Source: Tigriopus japonicus (taxonomy: Eukaryota; Arthropoda; Copepoda; Harpacticoida; Harpacticidae). From it: a stretch of DNA of 64,000 nucleotides. Shown here piece by piece: positions 35,217 to 44,539 of the stretch. Positions within the stretch are counted from its first letter, which is position 1. Each line of letters opens with the position of its first letter. The translations under genes and the position numbers were made by a program. The DNA lies in assembly GCA_010645155.1 (NCBI GenBank), contig CM021320.1, positions 8,012,270-8,076,269 on the forward strand, read 5' to 3'. Below the pieces are notes generated by a model. The model saw only the letters and a program-made list of their open reading frames with translations. It was not told the origin of the DNA and made no database searches.

Positions 35217-36949
35217 ACCTCCACAGAAAAAGCAGGACATTGTTCTGAATTCAATGATATGATTTCTGACGAAAACTACTTTATCTCACTCAATTGTGTT
35301 GTTCAAGGCTTAATGACGAAGTTAAGAAGTACCAATGTGGTTTGGGTCAATTTTCGAAAGTGCTAACTCTCAATTCAAATCCAAATTAGGCATACAAATA
35401 TTCAAGAAAATGATTTAAATAATTTCTGAGAGGGATACATTGTCCATTCCAGTCAGAGAAGGGTAAATTACTTGATGAAATGTAATAATAAATTACAATT
35501 AAAATTACTTCCTCAAAAAATCTGATTTATGACAATAACATTGTCTGAAAAATTAATTGACTTAAATGGACTTGGAAATTCTGGGGATGAATTAAAATAC
35601 ATTTTGTTGCACTTTTTGGCAAAATTCTATTGCCTGAGACTCTTTCGTCAATATTGTGTTTGATCTATTCTCAGTTATATGTTTAAGTGGGTTTGATTTT
35701 ATTCATTATCTTTTCTTTTGAAACATAAGCATATTAGGCAAGTGATGGTTTTCTTACTTTGTTTAAAAACTGTTATGTTTACTATTGGTTCTTTCACTTG
35801 CCATTTCAATACTTGAGAAATGCTAATCAAAATTTAAAATGACACACATTTTTGTCCTGAAATACTATGACAGTAACTTATTGATTAGTTGATGTTTCAG
35901 TGTCAGTTTTATTTTTTCTTGTTGAAGAGACATTCTGTTTAAACCTAAGTTGCTACATTGTTAGCAATAATTCAAGCCTGAAGAAATTGTTTCTTGACAG
36001 TCTTTTCTTGGAATTGGAAGGCAGTGTAATAAAACTTTAACATGTTCTTTTAATCATTCAACCCTTTTTATTTCTTTTTATATTCACATTGAGCCTTAAA
36101 ACCCCCAATTACTGAACTAGAACCGTTTTAGGTATAAATCATGGCATTGAATTCAGGAGAATGTCCTACTTTTTTACAGCAAGGTGACTTGAGAAAATGT
36201 TGATTCAAGAAGCTGCATTTTGTGGATTAGGGTTGGGTTTTTGCAATCTTTTGGATGTGTAAATTATTCTAGGCTTGTCTGTAAGATTCTCACAACAAAT
36301 AAAGTTATTTTCTTGCAAAATAATCTGTTTCTACATACTACAAGCTGTTACACTTGGGGGCGGGAATTGGTCACCCTCTGAGCGTACTTGAGTGAAGAAT
36401 TTCAAAACAACAGGAGGCCGAGACCCTATTGATCACTTGTGCCCAAACAAGTTCACTCTCTGTGATCGCAATATTCCAAAACAACCACAGCACTCTTGCA
36501 CAAACGGTAGTCCAATGCGCGTTAACTATCCACTATGTAGTACTAGAGCGTCTCTATGTAGTACCAAATACTGATCGGAAACACAAATATAACCAAGACC
36601 AAACAAAGACAAACAATATGGACGTTAGTGGGAGTTAGAGACGCTCTAGTGGGAGTCACTAGCATGCTACATAGACGCCGACACGACAGCTGACTTCATG
36701 TTTGCCAGAAATAGTGGATGTAAAGCCATGCCATTGGGTCAAAATGTGTGTGTTGTAGACGTGAAGTAATCAAATACAAGGGATCTGCTAATACCTTAGA
36801 TATAGGCCATGCCATTTTGAGCGTGTTCAATCCCCCTTGTTGGCAGTTATAAGAATATCAAGTCTGAGTAGACAGGTTAGAAACTTAAATGTAAAGAGGA
36901 CGTTCAGGATGATTTATGGACGAGTAACATATCAGTAAGCTGTGAGTCA
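35217..36949. other. Intergenic DNA, no gene recognised
   Basis: Only short frames. A small inverted pair, TAGAGCGTCTCTA near 36544 and TAGAGACGCTCTAG near 36636, flanks about 90 bp and may be a small folded repeat. Confidence 0.4.
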
Positions 36950-37100
36950 TGCAAGTGAGTCATGCAAGATATTATTAAGTTGTTCAAGTTGTGAAATGGA
37001 TGAGAGTGATGAATTCCCCACTTTGACCCAGGGGACTTTTTGGTGGAAAGTTGGTTCTTATTGCTTTTTAGGAAGAACTTGCGTTCTGATTAAGGTCCAT
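36950..37100. repeat. Dispersed MITE arm (family of 55825-56372)
   Basis: The block AAGTTGTTCAAGTTGTGAAA, GGAAAGTTGGTTCTTA and GATTAAGGTC follows the same order as the right arm of the palindrome at 55825-56372. Confidence 0.5.
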
Positions 37101-37674
37101 ACAATGGGGAATTCCGCAAAATTCTGGTGGAAACCATGCTTCTGACTCCTGCAGAAGCACATTACTGAAAAATTCATATCAAGTTTGTATGGAAATTCCC
37201 AAACTATGAGGTATGTTCAAACCAAGTTCAAACCAAACCAAAACATTGATTTACTGATTCAGCATAACTGAGCCAATAAAATACAATCAGATTAGAATTA
37301 CATGACTCCCAGTGCCTCCCTAATCTAGATCAAAAAACAGATTCTGACTAAAAAGTAAGGAATAAAAATTTCAGATGACAATCACTAAAAATCACTAAAG
37401 CTTTGACCAAAGTATTGTTTCTTTACTCAATTATGCTTTTACCAAGAACAAGAAAATTTTGTTTTGCTCTTATGCACCTATTTTAATTGGTACACAGAAT
37501 TCCATTCAATCCATGTAAATGTCCAAAAAGACACTCCCCCCGAGTGGGGAAAAGTCATGTCTGAAAACCAGGGTTGGTCGGGGGGATTATCTCCTCCGAA
37601 AAGAGTCCCGTTCATCCCCCTTGGGATAAACGGGATTTGCTTCAAGTAGTAAAAGGGATAAACGGGATTTTTGT

Positions 37675-37830
37675 ACTTTTTAAGCTTTTTCCTACTTTTC
37701 AAGCTTTTTTTCCTACTTTTCAAGCTTTTTTCCTACTTTTCAAGCTTTTTTCCTACTTTTTAAGCTTTTTTTCCTACTTTTCAAGCTTTTTTCCTACTTT
37801 TCAAGCTTTTTTCCTACTTTTCAAGCATTT
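37675..37830 (+). repeat. Tandem array of about 22 bp (CTACTTTTCAAGCTTTTTTC), about seven units
   Basis: Head-to-tail units vary mainly in T-run length and TTAAGC/TTCAAGC. They follow CAGGGTTGGTCGG at 37571, which looks like a hAT-style end with its subterminal array, but no opposite end was located. Confidence 0.7.
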
Positions 37831-37979
37831 TTATCTAACCGAATGTACTGAAATCTATGGAAACCAAGTTTTTCAAAAATATGCATTGTTAGTGTGTATT
37901 AAGTTTTTACAAATGTTATTTCAAAATGTTACAATAAAACACAGAAGAATGAAGATTTTTTATTCTACTTTGTGACATC

Positions 37980-38330
37980 AAAAATCTATAGCATTTGATT
38001 GTGAATTTGAGTTTTCATATACCCAGAACGTTTTTTTGCTTTTTTGGGCCAAAAATGAACCCGTTAAACTCAAATAACTCAGGAGCTAAGCAACATATTT
38101 TCAAGCAATTTCGATTCAAAAGGTATCTAAATCTGCTCTAAAAGTGTACTGACTAGATTTTCAAAATTTAATTTATTTAAAAGGTTTTTAGGTATATAAC
38201 TTTTAATCTAGACCTGACTTTGAAAAACTCAGAAAATCAAAGTTGTTCCCCTTGGTTTCCTAAGTCTGAATCACATTTCATAGTGTTTGGGAATTTCCAT
38301 AGAAACTTGATATGATTTTTGCAGTACCGT
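37980..38330 (+). repeat. Dispersed repeat, relative of 5440-5606 and 6590-6750
   Basis: Shared landmarks in order: GGGCCAAAAATGAACC, CTCAAATAACTCAG, GGTTTTTAGGTATATAAC. The end (TTCCATAGAAACTTGATATG) is also inverted at about 37165-37195. Confidence 0.5.
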
Positions 38331-39976
38331 GAGGGCGTTGGAATCAGCTACCCGATAAAGTCCCTGGTTTAGTGATGTGACTTGGGCAAGTAATGAGTCA
38401 TCACGGACACCCCAAGCACAGGTTGTTGACAAGCATTACTTGGGCAATACACCAATACACTTCCCAAGCTCAAGGAACATTGGAAGATGCAGTTGCCGGC
38501 AGTTGCTCTTAGAAGATTTCAGATGCTTGCAGTGTGACTTAGAAGAAAAGAATGTCAAGTTGCATTTTCAATGATCTTTTGACCTTAATAATTTACCAAT
38601 AAACAATGGAAGTGAAACAAAAAATATTTTGATTTGGATAGCATTTGCAAAACCATGTTTTTTCTTTAGTTTCCGTTCTAAGCCACACATGAATACACTT
38701 TTCGGGCCAATCAAGAATGAGATTTAACAGTCACACTTGGGAACAAGCTCGGTCACTCAGAGTTGCTAGAAAAAAATATAAGATGCCAACTCTTTTTTAT
38801 TTTTTGAAATATTGTCAAAAGCTTTTGCATTTCTCGATACAAAAGCTTTGAATTGTGTATTTTCATCTAAAATCCATCCTAACAAGGGCGTGGGCCCTAT
38901 TTCGCTGAAACTTTCTGGTTAATTGAAATTGTGATGCCGAAGGTTTAGTCTTCATTCCTAGCAAATTTGGCAAACCTGTAAGGTGGGAAAAATACTTGTA
39001 CAGGCACCCAAGTAGACCCAAGTTTCGGCAAGTCCAAGGTACTGTACCGGACCGCTTGCCCAAGCTCCTGTTTGCCTCCCATCACTACCCTGGTTAGGGC
39101 GGGTCATAGACTCGTCGCAAAGAGGGAGGAAGTAAGTTCCACAATAGGTCATATGTTTTGTGTTTGGAGATGCATGCTTGAAGCATACTTCAACAAATCA
39201 CTTCCGCTATTTTTGAGCCTATTAAACGTTTTCAGGCATCTAAAATGACGCCATATGAATGTTACCTTCTTGGATGTGGATGCTTAATCCAAAATTTATT
39301 AGAAACGCTCACAGGCTCAAAATAAGCTTGAGGGAAAAAATGGAAGTATGCTTGCAACGTGCCTTGGTGCCAACAAAACATAAGAGCCACTATTTGTGAT
39401 CTTCAAGGATGCCGTTTGGGCATAATATATGGCCATAATATACATAATATATGCCAATATATGGCACAATTTCCTTCAGCCATCTGGTCACATTGAAGTC
39501 AAGATATGAGTGACGTCATGAGTCATAATATGAACCTTATGAAAGTGTTCCATGTGAAAGTCTTTCTTCCCCTTCTTAGTTGAACTTTCTTGGGACATTC
39601 GAACAATCCATCCATTCATTCTGAGTTCGTGATCAAGTTCAAAGGCCTAGCTTGTTGACTGCCTAATTGATGTGATTCTGGATGCACCTACATAAGATTT
39701 ACAAACATAGTATCCTTGTGCGTCCGAACCGTCCGAACGTACACTAAGACCCCGGGGTCCTTTTCATACGAAGAGAATAAAGTTCTCGCTCTAGGGGACA
39801 CTGGCCAAATGACTGGATGTGTTCTCGTTTGGTCATAAACCTTAATCCCCACCCCTTGGTTTGAACTACGGTCGGTCTGAAGCCACCTGTTTTTCCTCTC
39901 CTCGTCTTTCCTCGCCTCTCCTGGCTCTATTTTTGCATTTGTTTGATTCAAAGTGGAAAAAGAGGGCGCTCTCAAA
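38331..39976. other. Upstream of the hydrolase gene; no other gene seen
   Basis: The last few hundred bases before the ATG at 39977 include a pyrimidine-rich run near 39890-39920 and are presumably promoter and 5' UTR. An AT-rich ATATATGGC/GCCATATAT region lies at 39420-39470. No supported coding frame on either strand. Confidence 0.35.
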
Positions 39977-41409
39977 ATGGTCGCCGCGGAGTTGACCGCT
40001 CATTTGCCGGAGCCGCTCATTCCGGATCACGATCGGGATGATGTGGAACCGCGAGACGGGTGAGATACACCGATGAACTGAACACTTAGTTCATCTCGTG
40101 GTTGGATGAACTCTCGAGTTCAGCGGTCATCAAAATAAAAATACCGAGGCTAGGTTATGGATTTCTTTCCATCGTGAAGATGTTGATGCCCAATGTCATT
40201 GAAAGCGAGTATTGCTCGATTTTAACATCCGTTGTAACTTTTGTTCTTTCAGGTGGTTCTACCGTACCTTTTCGTTTTTGCGATGGACCCGCAGTAACGC
40301 CTTTCAACTCCGTGATGCTGAGGAACGCCTAATCGCTTGTAAGTCGCAAAAATCTAAAACAGAAAGCGAACGCAAGAAGTAGAATCGCATTAACGGCACA
40401 GCGATATTCTTGGGGAATTTTCTCGTTTTGGGTGCAATAAAAGAAGGAAGAAGAAGCTGAAAATGTGAGAGAAAAAAATCGATGAAAATTACGAATGAGG
40501 CGAAACAGAAAGTTACAAAGAGCTTTTGAATTTGATCTTTTGCACAAAACAATGTTATTCTCCGACCATAACGTCCTTTACCGTAAAGGACCGTAACTTC
40601 AATGGTTTGTAATTCCAATTTGCAACTTATTTAACCCATTTGCTGATTGCTCAAACCGTGCCTAAACTAAATGCTGACCTGCCTGACTCAAACATAAAAT
40701 AATCTGCCTTGGCTTCAGACATGCGAACGTCTTCCCACGGGTTTTACGTGGACATTGGTCAAATCAATGGACAACCTTGCCGAATTTGGACCCGGTACTT
40801 CGGGCCGACTCGTCAACCCAACCCTGCCTCAGGCCGGGCTCGGACTTTGCCTTTGGTTCTCATTCACGGCATGGCCTCGGGCTTGGCCTTGTTCGCCTTG
40901 AATATAGAATCCTTGGCCCAAGAGCGTCCGGTTTACGCCATCGATTTGCCCGGATTCGCCCGTAGCTCACGTCCGTCCTTCAGCTCCGATCCGGAAACGG
41001 CGGAGAGTCAATTCGTCGTGGCCCTTGAGGAATGGCGACGACAATTAAAACTAGAGAAAATGTGCCTGATGGGTCACAGCTTTGGTGGCTATTTGTCTTG
41101 TGCGTATGCCCTGAAGTATCCCGAGCACGTTGGACATTTGATTGCCGCCGATCCTTGGGGTCTTCCCGAGCGGCCGACAGACCTAGCTCAACGATATAAC
41201 CTTCCGTGGTACGTCAAAGCTATATTGGGCGTGGCGAGGCATTTCAATCCCTTAGCTTCCTTACGAGCAGTGGGACCCTATGGTCCCAAAGTGGTGAAGC
41301 GGATGCGCCCTGACCTTATTCGCAAATTTCGACCCCTTTTCAGCAGTGATGAGGAAAATATGGAAATTGTTCCCAACTATATCTACCATTGCAATGTCCA
41401 AACGCCCAG
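39977..41409 (+). CDS. ABHD4/5-family alpha/beta hydrolase, first three exons
   Basis: The family acts in lipid metabolism. ABHD4 is an N-acyl-phospholipid hydrolase and ABHD5/CGI-58 a lipase co-activator. Exons 39977-40059, 40253-40338 and 40719-41409 join in frame (GG|G, T|AC), giving 286 residues. Visible features: an N-terminal amphipathic segment WFYRTFSFLRW, an oxyanion motif LIHGMASG at about 104-111, DLPGFARSSRP, and the nucleophile elbow MGHSFGG with Ser at about 177. DPWGLPERP and YIYHCNVQTP, typical of this family, follow. The serine is present, unlike vertebrate ABHD5 (Asn), so catalysis is likely. The conserved C-terminal part with the acid, histidine and HxxxxD motif is missing. 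The donor after CCCAG is open, and the next exon was not found in the following 22 kb. AAAATGG gives a good start context. Confidence 0.9.
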
Positions 41410-43045
41410 GTAAGGCCAGGCGTGAGCTTCGGTTCATCCAGTCTTCAAGACTGCGAGGGATTTTGCATGCGTGGGAATGAGCTTTGTAGCAGAGAGATGC
41501 TAGACATTGACCTTAGAGTGACACCTACTTTTTATCAAAAAATACTTTTAGAGGATCCACGAAAGAACCACGAGAGCTTACAAAACCAAAGGGTGGTCCA
41601 ATTGAAATTCAGATAGAAATTGTTACCCATTTAGCAATTATTTTCTTAATAATGTAAAATTTTGTTATTTCACCAACACATCGGTTTTTAGTACAATTGC
41701 TTGGTGTAAGTGTCATGAAAGTAGCAGAAATTGGTGGCAGAAAATGGCTTTTATTCATGCGAACAAAGTGGCAGAAATTGGCAGAAAATATTTTTTCAAG
41801 ATACTCATGTAAATTACCCATAAGTAATGAATACATTGGTATTCATTACTTAAAGGAATAAAATTTGGTACTTTTGATAACTAACTATGGCCTTACCATC
41901 CCTCCAAAAGCTCATTGCATCGAAGAAGGAATCTTTAAGTTCGTGAAATCGATCTCCTCCTTCCGTTTTTTAATTTCCCCCGAAGCCAAGGTGGCCAAAT
42001 CGAGCACCCTTATTTCGTCTTTAATATATAACGAGAGTTAGAATTGGAATGCGATTTGATTCTGTAATGCTCGATCACGATTTGAACACAATAGTTTAGA
42101 ATTGTAGGTTTTTAAAATATTTAAATACCTGAATGCAAAATGTTTTTAAAATTTAAATACAAAGGCCCAAGGTACATTTTTCAAATCCAATTACAACACA
42201 TTCTTACATAGATCATTTGAAGAAAAATACTTGTTATTTGTAAGGCAAGTTTGTTTACTCAAATATAAAATAAAATTAACCATCGACTTTCTTAGCTTTT
42301 ACAATTGCAATATGTTTAATGTATAAATAGATTAGTGTAATCGAACGAATTCAGCTAGGGATCCTGGGGCCAAAATGGTTAGGAATGGGTCAAAACTAGG
42401 TTCAGATATTTCACAGTTTTAGTTTGCTACACATTTGCTATATATGCCTAAATTTCAAGCCAAATTTATATAACAGTTTTAAAACCATACACAAAATCAT
42501 GAAATTGTGGACTAAATGAAATTAATGATACGAGATTGTGATTGGACTCTTGATTGTGAACGTAAAAACGCACAAACCCATTATGCATCTTAAGAGGAGG
42601 CATAAAAAACTGACTCATTGGAAAATCTATGCATATTCCATTACCAAATAAATACCAAAAATCCAGAATGACAACATAAATATGTATATCATACTTCATT
42701 CACTTGTAAGACTTCCAGAATTCATAACGGACTTTCCTAATTCTGATGTTTCATGTTAAGAGATTAAAGAAATATCCTGCTGAAGAAGGCAGGAATTGAT
42801 CATCAAAAACCAAACTCCTGTTGCATTTCAAAAAACTGTCTTTGATTTTTTATATTTCCCACCCAAGGTAATTAAAGATACCACTATTATTTGACATGTA
42901 TTTATCATTCCAAAATTATCATTTTTTAAAGTTGCCTGTACGAGAATGAACCAATGTTTGGTTCATAGGTCTTTTGGAATCCTCATTTTCAAGACTTTTG
43001 GGGAGAAATTTTGTAAACTTTAAAAACACATATTGTACACATATA
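41410..43045. other. Presumed intron of the hydrolase gene
   Basis: AT-rich, no exon recognised. Positions 42330-42425 are a partial copy of the 261-bp MITE at 4534-4794 (AGTGTAATCGAACGAATTC, GGGGCCAAAATGG). Confidence 0.5.
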
Positions 43046-44284
43046 CACGGTGCGGAAGCAAATTCTGGACTGGCTAATACGATTTTTGAAAATCACTCAT
43101 ATATTCGGAAATAATGGGTGGATTCGAAAAATTTAAAAAGTGTGTTGGAGGTCGGACCCTTGGCTATCAAAGTTATTCAATGTGTCCCCCATTATTGGCA
43201 ATGATGGCCTCGATTCTTGGCCGGAGACTCCTGCAGGTCTTGACAATATAGGTGGTGGTCAAGTTGTCCCAGGCCTTGATGATGGATTGCCTCAGAGACT
43301 CCAAATTGGCGTGAGATGTCTTGTTTGATTCCTTCTCCAACACGCTCCAGATGCTGAAGTCAAGGGGGTTGATATCAGGACTGGAGCTGGGCCAGAAGTT
43401 GGCGGGCCAGAAGTCGGCAAGGTTGGCTGAGCAGAATTCCTGGACTTTGTGGCTTGTGTGTGATGGGGCACCATCTTGGGTCCAACAATAGTTGCCCTTG
43501 GGGTAATTGGCCTTCAGCCAAGGCAAAATGGTGTACCTCATGACACGGTAGTAGATGTCGGTGCTGACCTTTTCTCCAATTCCAAAGAAGTAGGGGTCCA
43601 TCTTCTTGCCGTCGCTTGCCACCACTCCAAGCATCATGATTTGTTGAGGATGACAACGAGATGAGTTGACAACGGCGTCCAAGGTAAAATTCTTCTTGTC
43701 TGAGAAGATTTTGATCTTGGCGGGGTTGGTCTTGTAGTATTGGAGCACTTTCTTGCATCTTTCGAGACGTCGCTCCTTCATTTTTGTTGTCAGCAGGTGT
43801 CTTGGGGTCCTGGCATATGAATGTAATCCCAGATCTTCCTTGACGGCATTGCGGATGGTTTTCTCATCAACGTTGAGGTCCCTTGACAACTTCCTCATGG
43901 ATGTGGTGGGGCTCTCCTTGATGCGGCTCTCAAGGTTGGCTAACAGATCATCAGACCGTTTCTTGTTATGGCCTCCCGAGCCAGTGGCCCTCTCCAAGCT
44001 TTTGCCATCCTGAATGGCCTTCTGGACGCTGAATGAAGTGCTCCTGCTTACGCCAACAACATCTGCAGCCTTCTTGGCGTTGATTCCTGCACGAAGCAAA
44101 TCTGACAGCCTTTGCCTTTTGGCCTCTGGCTTGGACATAGTGGCAGATATCACGACGCTTTTTTCACAAAAGTTGTCTTGTTTACTCTAAGGAATCAGCT
44201 CAAGTTTGTTGTTTAGGGTTTCTGAACGCGGTTTGGCGGTTAAATTTGAAACACTCCCGGTCCAGAATTTGCTTCCGCACCCTG
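43046..44284 (-). mobile_element. Complete Tc1/mariner-superfamily transposon, DD37D (maT-like)
   Basis: The 28-bp terminal inverted repeats start CACGGTGCGGAAGCAAATTC on the left and CAGGGTGCGGAAGCAAATTC inverted on the right. They have two mismatches and are flanked by TA on both sides (43044-43045, 44285-44286). The single transposase frame fills the interior. It is 1239 bp long, and no frameshift is seen. It is probably a young insertion, lying in the region downstream of the hydrolase exons. Confidence 0.9.
43173..44153 (-). CDS. Mariner-like (maT) transposase, intact
   Basis: A 326-codon cut-and-paste transposase. The N-terminal half has helix-turn-helix regions: LLRAGINAKKAADVVGVSRS at about residue 19, and SMRKLSRDLNVDEKTIRNAV at about residue 84. 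The catalytic triad is seen as SDKKNF, WTQDGAPSHT and SPDINPLD. Thirty-seven residues separate the second and third aspartates, the spacing of the maT clade (Tc1 has 34 to a Glu, mariner 34 to an Asp). The frame is unbroken. An internal ATG at MSKPEAKRQR (residue 6) may be the true start. Both terminal repeats are present, so the copy could be active. Confidence 0.85.
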   Translation of the reverse strand: MISATMSKPEAKRQRLSDLLRAGINAKKAADVVGVSRSTSFSVQKAIQDGKSLERATGSGGHNKKRSDDLLANLESRIKESPTTSMRKLSRDLNVDEKTIRNAVKEDLGLHSYARTPRHLLTTKMKERRLERCKKVLQYYKTNPAKIKIFSDKKNFTLDAVVNSSRCHPQQIMMLGVVASDGKKMDPYFFGIGEKVSTDIYYRVMRYTILPWLKANYPKGNYCWTQDGAPSHTSHKVQEFCSANLADFWPANFWPSSSPDINPLDFSIWSVLEKESNKTSHANLESLRQSIIKAWDNLTTTYIVKTCRSLRPRIEAIIANNGGHIE

Positions 44285-44539
44285 TAGTACAACACACAAT
44301 AGTTGTTTGAAAATCTAGTTAATAAATGAAAAGTGGTAACACTCCCAAGAAATGACAACGACATCCACGAGGTAAACAAGTTCTTTGATCAGTTCAGACG
44401 GCAAACAAAACCAAGGGTTGTGGTGGTGGATCAATACTGCAAGATGACAAAACCAACCAATTCACATTCCATGATAAGTGAATTTGGTGGATTCGCCATC
44501 TGGGAGCACAAGCCCAACAACAACACCCTCTTCTGAAAG
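44285..44539. other. Sequence between the maT element and the hAT pseudogene
   Basis: Probably the 5' part of the hAT-like gene. The frame here (44333-44536) is open but not convincingly homologous. Confidence 0.3.

Noticed and set aside
37571..37830. hAT element starting CAGGGTTGGTCGG
   Set aside because: The start and array look right, but no matching inverted end or 8-bp duplication was found, so only the tandem array is annotated.
39688..39975. 95-codon minus-strand ORF upstream of the hydrolase gene
   Set aside because: No family resemblance or splice context. It overlaps the presumed promoter.
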